Assembly: GCF_001039355.2 (NCBI RefSeq)
Contig: NW_019774525.1
Location: 506,395-526,531, forward strand
Source: Lingula anatina
Lineage: Eukaryota; Brachiopoda; Lingulata; Lingulida; Lingulidae
Reading direction: 5' to 3'
Length of the DNA: 20,137 nt
In this document: positions 1-6,813 of the stretch, piece by piece
Layout of the letters: each line of letters starts with the position of its first letter
Position numbering within the stretch: the first letter of the stretch is position 1
Translations under genes and position numbers: made by a program
Notes under the pieces: generated by a model
Told to the model about the DNA's origin: nothing
Seen by the model: the letters and a program-made list of their open reading frames with translations, nothing else
Databases searched by the model: none

Positions 1-75
1 CTTACTTGTGACTGTATAATGAATCTGTTCTTTTTTAAAATGCTGTCAAATTTCTAAATATCGAGAGTGATTAGA

Positions 76-81
76 TTTATT
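76..81 (-). terminator. Candidate polyadenylation signal AATAAA
   Basis: AATAAA reads on the minus strand at 81-76, about 53 bp beyond the predicted stop codon of the CBM20 gene, which is a plausible distance. The motif is common by chance in DNA this AT-rich. Confidence 0.4.
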
Positions 82-83
82 CA

Positions 84-129
84 ATAACAACAACAAAAAT
101 AACAACAACAATAATAATAATAATAATAA
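84..129. repeat. (AAC/AAT)n microsatellite
   Basis: An interrupted trinucleotide repeat, AAC units passing into AAT units. It falls in the predicted 3' UTR of the CBM20 gene. Confidence 0.9.
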
Positions 130-133
130 CCAT

Positions 134-216
134 TTATGTTCTTGATCTTCGTCTGAAGCAAGACGTGAAGAGACTTAAAAATCTTCTCCACCTAGATGGG
201 CGTCTGTCCTTGGAAG
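134..216 (-). other. Terminal coding exon, basic/hydrophobic C-terminus
   Basis: The acceptor TTTCAG precedes 83 bp that enter in the same phase as the repeat exons and run to TAA at 136-134. The peptide starts SKDRRPS, echoing the SKD of a repeat exon, and ends WRRFLSLFTSCFRRRSRT. An arginine-flanked hydrophobic stretch with one cysteine could bind membranes, which is inference only. Confidence 0.6.
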
Positions 217-397
217 CTGAAATATATGACGCAATATTACCTAACTAATATGCAATAATATATAACCTTCAATATGTAGTCAATGCACCATATTATTTAA
301 TACATGCAACTGTACTGAAAATCTTTTACAATTATTAAAAAAAAAATAAATTAGACAATTAAAACAGTACTTGTAAAAAGGCCATACACATCAATAC

Positions 398-435
<38 letters not shown>

Positions 436-3400
436 CATGCTTGCAAGTTGCATGCACAATCACATTCCATCAGTGTAATAAATAAATCCTAATTCTATTG
501 ACTCTGCTGTCTTACCTCTCTCCTTCACATCCTCTGTCACAGTTGTTGTGTCTTTGATATTGACTGAAGAAAGACAGGAAAACAAATTAAACATCCCATA
601 CATGTGCACAACAAGGATACGATATATTTAACAAAGTCAAAGATAAACTGAAAGATTTAGATAACTGAACAGTGAATTTTATCTTAGTGTTTGTACATGA
701 ATGTTTCCACCCTAAATTCCACTTGTGTGTGTTCATGAATTCCTTTTAAATTGCCCTTACCATCTTACCTTTTTCTTTGATGCTTTCAGCATCTGACACA
801 CTCTTTGTGTCTTTGGAATCAACTGAAGAAAAAATGACAATAAACATAAAAACTTAACATTCCATATCTGTGCATGTTCAAATAGGATTCAGTATTACAA
901 TTTATTGAAGACACATTAAAAGACTTAATTGACTAAAAATAAATAAAATAAATAATTTGCAACATGCTTGCAGTGTGTAATGAAGGTGTGTGTTTGTTAA
1001 TGTATGTGTGTGTGCACACATGTTTCATAAGTATATTAAAATTTATAATTATTCTACTGAGATTCCAGCCTTACCTAGCTTCTCAATACTTAGGGTCTTA
1101 ACAATTTCTACATTGTTCTCTTCTTTGGTGTCGCCTGAAAGAACAGAACTGAATTTTAAGGAATGTGGTTCAATTGAAAAAAATTAATTTTTAAAAATTC
1201 AATTCAATTCAATCCTGTTCTTTTAATTTTAAATTGTGTTCAATAATTACACCGCAAGAGCATTAATTTTTCTGAAGACTGTAAGACTGTCAAAGGTCAG
1301 ACATACTGTGCAACATACTGTTCATGTACATGTCTGTGTAAATGCATGTGCTAATGTATGTGTGTGTGTGCACATGTGTATGTTTCATGTGTGTATTAAA
1401 GTTAAAATAATTACTGAGATTCCAGTCTTATCTATCTCTTTAGTGTTAGGATTCTTTACAATTGTTACTATGTTGGTATCAGCTGAAACATGAGAATTGA
1501 ATTGAAATCTAAGGCCACACAATACATGTATTTATTTTGTCTAAACTTAACACATCAAATACATCATGGCATTGAGTAGAATACAGTAAACCTGGTGATT
1601 CTGGATGTTGAAGACAAAAAGGGGGGTGTTAGTCTGTTAATCTGATTATATTCAGCGAGAGTTTCCATAGAGTTAGTGCATTTTAGCTAGGTCCTTATAT
1701 TCAGACTTGCACCCTGAGTGTTGTAGCCATAAATAATTTTATTTCATGATTCCTTGCTAGTAGATTGAAAATGCACCAAGTTAATTGCTAAAGCTGCTTA
1801 ATTATTGTCTTGGATAGAGTAATACAATTATATAATGCAATTCACTTACCACTGGTGTGGACTTCAGGCTCGTACATGTAGTTCAACTCTGGAATAAGAT
1901 GTCACATTTATAAATGTGTCATTCACAAATTATGACATAGATAAAAGTATAGTCTAAAATGCATTTGACGGAAATAAAGGACCATTTCATATTTTTTTCC
2001 ATAGGATATGTTTTATAGGATTATGAGATCAAATAATCTTTTTTTACCATACATTATACATGACAAAATTAAAAGTTTAATTTGCCTTTTNTACATAATG
2101 CAATTCACTTACCACTGGTGTGGACTTCAGGCTCGTACATGTAGTTCAACTCTGGAATAAGATGTCACATTTATAAATGTGTCATTCACAAATTATGACA
2201 TAGATAAAAGTATAGTCTAAAATGCATTTGACGGAAATAAAGGACCATTTCATATTTTTTTCCATAGGATATGTTTTATAGGATTATGAGATCAAATAAT
2301 CTTTTTTTACCATACATTATACATGACAAAATCAAAAGTTTAATTTGCCTTTTATTTCCATTGGTTATATGTAATAAAATAATAAGATCAAGCACCTTTT
2401 ATTTCCATGTCTAGTTCTCCCCAAGTACAGGTCACTTCCATGCTGTCCTTGGTGGTCACCTGGATGCACCTGTTCCTAAAGGGTTCAGGCTCCCATATCC
2501 AGCCAGACCCAGGGTGGTAAGGCTGAATGAATGATGAATGAATAAAAAAATTACTTTATAATATGTTTATGTATAAAATGGTAATATAATTTTAAAAATA
2601 TATGCAATCACTAATTAATCAAATACTCCAGAGAAATGAATAAATAAATAAATACTTAAACATGCCAGACTTTTCAATTTCAAAGAATATAATTTTTACC
2701 TTAGATTATTATACTTTTGTAAAAAGATATAATACTTACATTTTGTGGCTTTATGAATTTCCATTCCATTTTTGAGTCCTTGGGCAGGAGAAACTCTGCC
2801 CTTAGAGACAGGACACCCATGTTGGTGGTCCTTGACATGTTAATGCCACGCTGGGTGTCCCAGCCTCCAAAGGGCAGTTCCCCTGCCCACCACTTTTGCT
2901 TTCAACAGGTTTTCTCTCAAAATTAGTCTGACAGTGGCTTTAGCTGTTCAAAATTAAAAGTAAAATAGGCAGAAATCCTATCAATATATCTTTTTGATAT
3001 TTTCACTTCAGACTTTCAAATTGACTACTTAATTAATCTAAATAAAGTATGTGATACCTTAATTACTTTCATATTACAAAGAAATTAATTAGTTTTAGGC
3101 CCATTGTAATGAATTTCCAGACCATTTATCAAAAACATAAAGTCAAACAAACACACATAACTTACGAGCACACTGTTCTTTTTTGTTTATTTCAATCTCC
3201 ATATCAGCTGTCATCTGCAATTAGTATATTAAATAAATGAAAACTTAGTTAAACAAGATACAAATCATAGATTTCTGATTTTCTGTATCTTCATTTGATA
3301 GTTTTTGAAAGAAAACATTTGCACCATTACAAGAATGATCAGCAAAATGTTGTGTGGCAGGAAATTTTCAAGAATTTTATTTAGAATATTAATTAATCAT

Positions 3401-3514
3401 GAAAACATCACGAAAAACACTGTAAAAAGGTGCTATGTGGGTTTACTTAAACTTGACACAGGGTTACAGTTTGGAATAAAAAAAAAAAAAACTTACCAGC
3501 GACTGTGTAGACAT
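134..3514 (-). CDS. CBM20-domain protein with tandemly repeated short exons (spliced gene model; one frameshift)
   Basis: Predicted exons, 5' to 3' on the minus strand: 3514-3497, 3214-3166, 2943-2740, 2522-2396, 2151-2113 and/or 1888-1850, 1482-1432, 1134-1075, 822-769, 563-516, 216-134. All but two have good GTAAG-type donors, and acceptors end in CAG. Reading phase carries from ATG to TAA apart from one extra base in 2943-2740, giving roughly 243-256 residues. The N-terminal half is a carbohydrate-binding module of family 20: GGWD motif, then EWKFIK, then a W-x-W-E segment with a downstream R, the usual CBM20 order. CBM20 modules bind starch or glycogen, so a glycogen-associated, probably intracellular, role is inferred; no signal peptide is visible. 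The C-terminal half comes from amplified short exons rich in D, T, K, V and E. It ends in an arginine-flanked hydrophobic stretch. Not a known animal CBM20 architecture to me (laforin, STBD1 and GPCPD1 differ). The frameshift and a lost donor leave open a pseudogene. Confidence 0.7.
401..436. repeat. (GT)14 microsatellite running into (GC)n
   Basis: Alternating purine-pyrimidine tract in the last intron of the CBM20 gene; such tracts can adopt Z-DNA. Confidence 0.9.
516..563 (-). other. Tandem repeat exon
   Basis: A 48-bp phase 1-1 exon (acceptor TTCTTCAG, donor G|GTAAGACAG) encoding NIKDTTTVTEDVKER. It is the last of the four amplified exons before the terminal exon. Confidence 0.65.
769..822 (-). 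other. Tandem repeat exon
   Basis: A 54-bp phase 1-1 exon (acceptor TTCTTCAG, donor G|GTAAGATG) encoding DSKDTKSVSDAESIKEK. Intron sequence on its high-coordinate side (about 830-905) matches sequence beside the copy at 10540-10584. Confidence 0.65.
1075..1134 (-). other. Tandem repeat exon
   Basis: A 60-bp phase 1-1 exon (acceptor TTTCAG, donor G|GTAAGG) encoding DTKEENNVEIVKTLSIEKL. It is closest to the detached copy at 10799-10855, with which it shares VKTLSIE. Flanking intron sequence is also alike, showing duplication of exon plus intron. Confidence 0.65.
1432..1482 (-). other. Tandem repeat exon with destroyed splice donor
   Basis: Homologous to the exons at 1075-1134, 769-822 and 516-563. 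It has a good CAG acceptor and encodes DTNIVTIVKNPNTKEI in phase 1-1. The donor reads AG|ATAAGAC where the sister exon has AG|GTAAGGC, so the invariant G is an A. Skipping would keep the frame because the exon is 51 bp. Confidence 0.55.
1580..1665. repeat. Dispersed repeat, copy 1
   Basis: The segment from GAATACAG through GTTAATCTGATT to ATTCAGC matches 18158-18245 in the same orientation with substitutions and small gaps. It sits inside an intron of the CBM20 gene, so it looks like a mobile element fragment rather than a duplicated exon region. Confidence 0.6.
1832..2090. repeat. 259-bp direct repeat, copy 1
   Basis: Nearly identical to 2095-2353; I see one substitution (AAAATT versus AAAATC). 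The copies are separated by a few bases that include the only N in the window (2091). Confidence 0.95.
1850..1888 (-). other. 39-bp exon, copy 2 (in duplicated block)
   Basis: Identical in sequence and splice sites to the exon at 2113-2151. If the flanking block duplication is an assembly artefact, only one of the two exists. Confidence 0.65.
2095..2353. repeat. 259-bp direct repeat, copy 2
   Basis: The second copy of 1832-2090, including the whole 39-bp exon. The N between copies suggests that a gap was closed here. Confidence 0.95.
2113..2151 (-). other. 39-bp exon, copy 1 (in duplicated block)
   Basis: Acceptor TTCCAG and donor G|GTAAGTG flank 39 bp that encode LNYMYEPEVHTS in phase 1-1. 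The identical exon lies 263 bp away at 1850-1888. Being symmetric, one or both copies can be spliced in without changing the frame. Confidence 0.65.
2396..2522 (-). other. CBM20 exon, C-terminal third of the domain
   Basis: A 127-bp exon joined in phase 0 to the preceding exon. It encodes PYHPGSGWIWEPEPFRNR and continues with VTTKDSMEVTCTWGEL. The W-x-W-E and following arginine are the expected end of a CBM20 module, where tryptophans line the glucan site. The donor (AAAG|GTGCTTG) is weaker than the others in the gene. No second copy of this exon was found in the window. Confidence 0.75.
2740..2943 (-). other. CBM20 exon, N-terminal two-thirds of the domain, with +1 frameshift
   Basis: Acceptor GAACAG and donor AAT|GTAAG are intact. 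The first part reads VRLILRENLL...VVGRGTA; after the A/G run at 2869-2874 the open frame shifts and reads GGWDTQRGINMS...SLRAEFLLPK...EWKFIKPQN, the CBM20 core. The exon is 204 bp, whereas 203 bp would join the phases on both sides. The three other copies of this exon in the window are one base shorter at exactly this run, so an insertion or sequencing/assembly error in this copy is the simplest reading. Confidence 0.75.
3166..3214 (-). other. CBM20 gene exon 2
   Basis: A 49-bp exon with acceptor TTGCAG before 3214 and donor GTAAG after 3166. It encodes MTADMEIEINKKEQCA and ends one base into a codon. It supplies the short, charged N-terminal lead into the CBM20 module. Confidence 0.6.
3497..3514 (-). 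other. Predicted start-codon exon of the CBM20 gene
   Basis: The ATG at 3514-3512 begins MSTQSL, and the exon ends in a strong donor (CTG|GTAAGTTTTT) at 3497/3496. It joins the next exon in phase 0. That next exon itself begins with ATG directly after its acceptor, so initiation there, with this exon as 5' UTR, is an alternative. The exon extends upstream as untranslated sequence; I could not fix a transcription start. Confidence 0.55.
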
Positions 3515-4680
3515 TATCTCTTTGCTTTGTTTACAAAACAATAAATGAGAATAATTATTGTATAAAGAAATTTTATTGGACGGCTCCTGGATTGTTTCCT
3601 AAACTTTTAACCAATCAGGGTTTCGCTTTGTTGAAGCTATCGACCTTGAGGCTTTCTGAATACAAATCACATATCACAATATATATCACAGAGCTTGGAC
3701 CCTGGTCATATCTATTGCAGGGCCAGAAGTTCGCCCCATCCTTGCACGAGTTTCTTAGAAAGAAGGCGGTGAATCTGTCGCTTATACTGGCCGCAGTCCA
3801 TCACAAATCCAAAGTTGCACCTCTTGCTCAGCGCCATCTATACAAAACAATTTTAAGTATAGACGCTGAAAACCGAAATTTTCGTCAAACGTTCTATACA
3901 CTGAATGTCACATTCCATATGGAAACTTTTCTTCCATGGTTCTATTATGGATTCTTCTGGCAAACTTAATCGGTGAGTTCAGGATGAGGCATCTGAAGTA
4001 AAGAACGCATATGGTATCGACTGTGTCAGTTGTTCACTGTTCACATCACGATGCAATGTGCTTGTGAAGATTTTACAATGTGTTACAAACCGTTGATGCG
4101 GCAGATTAAATGTGCTTTTGGAAAACTGGGAAGATTGCCCGATGTCATCTTCTTCAAGTTTTGCCGTTCCCTTTTCATCCGTAGTTACGCAATGGCTTAT
4201 GAAGTTGAGGTAATTAACTGGGGAACTGTCCTATTTGATATTCGTGCTAGAGTCATCTGTGACATCTGTCGAAATAGTAATATATGAACTGAACTATGAA
4301 TAACACAAACTTCCCATGGAGTGTGTGTGTGTGTGTGTGTGGGGGGGGGTGGGGGTTGGAAAGAACCGCCCTTTTTGCTGGGTAAAATTTGATCTAGGTA
4401 CATAAAGATTCTAAAAGGTCCACTTTTTAGAAAAAGAACCCTCCATTTGAAATTGCCGGCTACGTGCCTGCACTATAAACCCACCTCTTTATTATCAGTA
4501 CTGGTACAGTGTATGCTTCAGCCTTGACTTACAACAACACTTTATTTTGTAAATTAATTTTTTTAGATATTTCTACAAGTTTATTTGATGAAAGAAACCT
4601 ACTAAAATTCCATTACTCTTATATTCTGGATCTTGAGGAAAACGGCTGATCACTGACTTTTTGTCATTCTAGCTCATCAT
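3515..4680. other. Upstream flank of the CBM20 gene; no convincing gene
   Basis: It presumably contains the promoter of the minus-strand gene. CCAAT-type elements are visible (for example CCAATCAG at 3611 on the plus strand), but no convincing TATA element reads on the minus strand. The stretch 3700-3840 is more GC-rich than its surroundings and open in several frames, yet no exon or family could be recognised. Confidence 0.4.
4321..4358. repeat. (GT)10 followed by G-runs
   Basis: A dinucleotide tract leads directly into G9-T-G5, a simple-sequence block with no coding meaning. Confidence 0.9.
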
Positions 4681-4681
4681 G

Positions 4682-4901
4682 GGACTCCACAATACACTGT
4701 ACTAGGAGGCACAGGACTATACTGCCACAATAGAACACAATGACTCCAGACTACTACACTGTACTAGGAGGCACAGGACTATACTGCCACAATGGAACAC
4801 AATGACTCCAGACTACTACACTGTACTAGGAGGCACAGGACTATACTGCCACAATGGAACACAATGACTCCAGACTACTACACTGTACTAGGAGGCACAG
4901 A
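4682..4901. repeat. 62-bp minisatellite, about 3.5 units
   Basis: The phrase TACACTGTACTAGGAGGCAC recurs at 4693, 4755, 4817 and 4879, exactly 62 bp apart. The complete units are almost identical (AATAG versus AATGG is one difference), indicating recent amplification. No other copy was seen in the window. Confidence 0.95.
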
Positions 4902-5168
4902 ACTACTGAACTTGACATGTAACCCACAAACAAGAAGTTGGATACAGTAATTTTCAAGGTGGTCATATAACAATTTGACTGTCATTTATAAAAAATGGAT
5001 GACATATGTAAGATGTTATAGAAAAAAATCAGTTTACCTCGTACTGCACATAGTGACACCTATTCATAAGCCGTACATATGTTCATTTAGAATCTTCACT
5101 GTGGCATACATATTTATGACAAGTGTGTTGATAGAACACAGTGGGTTACATGACTTGTGGTTACTATA
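4902..5168. other. No gene recognised
   Basis: AT-rich sequence between the minisatellite and the LINE tail, with a small open frame on the plus strand that resembles nothing I know. Confidence 0.4.
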
Positions 5169-5437
5169 CATCATCATCATGTGTCTGACCTGGTGCAGGC
5201 ATTGACAATCATGGTCCTCTAGTTTACTCTTATTTTCAGTCAATTGGATGAGCTCATTGTTGGACAGTTGTTGGTTTGTTGTGAAGGCATTAAGGCTGTC
5301 AAGGTATGATGTTCTTTTTCTTCCTCTACTTCTTCCTTCACTTTTAACAGAGTACCAGTTTTTCTATTCCGTCTTTTCTGATGGCATGGCCCAGAGATTC
5401 CATTTGTCTTTTTCTGATTGTTTTCATCAGTGAGCAT
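5169..5437 (-). mobile_element. Decayed 3' end of a LINE (non-LTR retrotransposon) reverse-transcriptase ORF
   Basis: The minus strand first reads SLGHAIRKDGIEKLVL (within 5433-5347). After a break, another frame reads RGRKRTSYLDSLNAF and SNNELIQLTENKSK (about 5330-5195). This order (GH-x-IRK-G, then RGR-x-RTSYLDSL, then NELI-x-L) is the usual C-terminal tail of LINE polyproteins after the RT domain. It is followed by (ATG)4 at 5180-5169, resembling the short tandem 3' tails of RTE-type elements. Stops and a frameshift show it is dead. The clade (RTE, CR1 or I-like) is not determined. Confidence 0.6.
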
Positions 5438-5621
5438 TGTATTCCTGAAAGTTCATGTCAATTCACCGTATATATCTTAAGGAAAAAATAAGTATTATTA
5501 CTGATGCATCAATGGAACATAATGATGTGACACAATTTTTCACAAGAACTTTTTTTGGTGTTTCTCAGCAGTTCCAGTACTATCATGTCTGGCTCCATGG
5601 TCTTAGATGTCCATTCCCAGT

Positions 5622-6170
5622 TTATATATATTTTTGCATGTTTTTGCTATGTTCAATAAACTCTGCAGGTACATCTTCTAACAACAAGGCTCCGACTACG
5701 TTCCGACGATGGGTATGTCTACTGGGTCATCCATTTTGATCATCTTGTTGTCACCTCCTCCTTGTATGGCGTTCCTCCTTACACGTCCATGTTGTTCACT
5801 CTTGAAGCAATACTCCATGTAACCAGGTAATTTTCCTTTAAGAGGTTGCAGATACATACTCTTGTTGTCAGTGCCATGGAATAGTCAGTGTTTCTTAAGG
5901 ATGGCAATCACCTGCGTCTTGGTTAGTGTATCTCTATCCAACACACGAATGCATCCATGGCGATGTGGTACATCCTCATAGGTGTCCGGTTGTTCCACTG
6001 GTCCAAGAATCACATTGTGCTGCACCTTGTTGTGGTTAAATGGTCCGCGTCTGTAATGATCCATAAAGGGGGAATGCAGCTACATCCACGTTGTGCGTGG
6101 TGAAACACCAATAGGTTCTGTGGAGTCTAGCCAAAGGCCTGACTACAACGTTCTCATTAACATCCGCCAT
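5622..6170 (-). pseudogene. Broken HUH Rep-like endonuclease domain (CRESS-DNA-virus-like endogenous element)
   Basis: Reading from ATG at 6170-6168, one frame carries YWCFTTHN (motif I of rolling-circle Rep proteins, FT-x-x-N) and stops at 6036. A second frame, overlapping from about 6060, carries VPHRHGCIRV (motif II, H-x-H) and, after a TGA at 5887-5885, YMEYCFKSE (motif III, Y-C-x-K) before a TAG at 5698. A third frame then continues for about 25 codons to a stop at 5624-5622. The motif order and spacing fit the N-terminal nuclease of CRESS-DNA virus Reps, and YC-x-K favours these over parvovirus NS1. No SF3 helicase follows. Two frameshifts and an internal stop make it non-functional, as expected of an old endogenous copy. 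The family assignment is inference from motifs. Confidence 0.55.
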
Positions 6171-6240
6171 TGAATCAGGAGTAATCCAGCAACATGTCTG
6201 CACTGTATGACAGCAAAGTTGAGAATGGCCAACATTGCTG

Positions 6241-6300
6241 CTGGAACACAGTGCGTGATCTTGTGTTTTACTGGAACGCAGGGCGTGACCTCGTGTTTTA
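6241..6300. repeat. 30-bp tandem duplication
   Basis: The 30 bases from 6241 (CTGGAACACAGTGCGTGATC...) are repeated at 6271-6300 with a few substitutions. It lies just upstream of the Rep-like relic, where replicons of this kind carry iterons, but its link to replication is conjecture. Confidence 0.85.
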
Positions 6301-6318
6301 ATGTCGCGTGATATGATA

Positions 6319-6348
6319 TGTGATGTCTCGCGATGTGATGTCTCATGT
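6319..6348. repeat. 15-bp near-tandem repeat
   Basis: ATGTGATGTCTCGCG is followed at once by ATGTGATGTCTCATG. It continues the repeat-rich interval between the Rep-like relic and the stem-loop. Confidence 0.7.
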
Positions 6349-6393
6349 AATTCTTAATGTTAACTGCTGAGTACAATGGGAAAATAATTTAAC

Positions 6394-6452
6394 GCTGGCT
6401 GACTGGCTACATATAATATTAATTAATACAGCGAGCCATTCAGTCAGTCAGC
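6394..6452. other. Imperfect stem-loop with TAATATTAA in the loop
   Basis: The left arm (6394-6408, GCTGGCTGACTGGCT) pairs with the right arm (6434-6452, AGCCATTCAGTCAGTCAGC) apart from one mismatch and a 4-nt bulge. The 25-nt loop contains TAATATTAA at 6414-6422, eight of nine bases of the TAATATTAC nonanucleotide at CRESS-virus origins. It also lies 25 bp beyond the Penelope stop codon, so it could instead belong to that element's 3' region. Confidence 0.5.
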
Positions 6453-6477
6453 TCATATTCTTTTATATGAATTCGTG

Positions 6478-6813
6478 TCACGTGATATAGGCAAATGGGA
6501 ATACCATAAAGTCCTTGTTTTTGTTCACAGAGCATTCCCTAATGTGCCCACTCACAGACGTGCACTGATATTTAGGATGTCTTATTTGTTGTCTGTGAAA
6601 GGTCATTTTGTGTCGGAGAGTGTCTCCGGTTTGCCCTATATAGTTCTCACCGCATCCACTGCAAGTCAAAACATAAATTAAATTTGAGCTAGTGCAGGTG
6701 AACGGGTGTTTAATTCTAAATGTAAGTCCATTTTCAAATGTTAGATGGCTCCCCTCTTTAATTAGTGGACAAGTGCCGCACCTGGGTACCTCACCTTTTA
6801 TCTTGTTCTTTAT
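6478..6813 (-). mobile_element. Penelope-like element fragment, C-terminal GIY-YIG endonuclease
   Basis: An uninterrupted minus-strand frame of about 111 codons ending in TGA at 6480-6478. It reads RCGTCP, then HPFTCTSSNLIYVLTCSGCG, then NYIGQTGDTLRHKMTFHR and later HIREC and PFAY. The cysteine-rich lead-in, a degenerate GIY (LIY), YIGQTG and the following LR...HR helix are the hallmark of the GIY-YIG nuclease that ends Penelope-like retroelement proteins. A lysine occupies a position in LRHKM that is often arginine in relatives. The reverse transcriptase is missing, so the copy is 5' truncated, yet this piece has no stop, suggesting moderate age. Confidence 0.85.

Noticed and set aside
3714-3837. 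A minus-strand 41-codon frame starting MALSKRCNF in GC-richer DNA
   Set aside because: No splice donor of good quality, a poor start context, no recognised family, and other frames are open here as well.
3592-3969. A 125-codon plus-strand open frame
   Set aside because: Composition looks random, with no motif or splice support; it lies in the upstream flank of the minus-strand gene.
4682-4901. A CRISPR array, from regularly spaced repeats
   Set aside because: The whole 62-bp unit repeats with no variable spacers, and the DNA is eukaryotic; it is a minisatellite.
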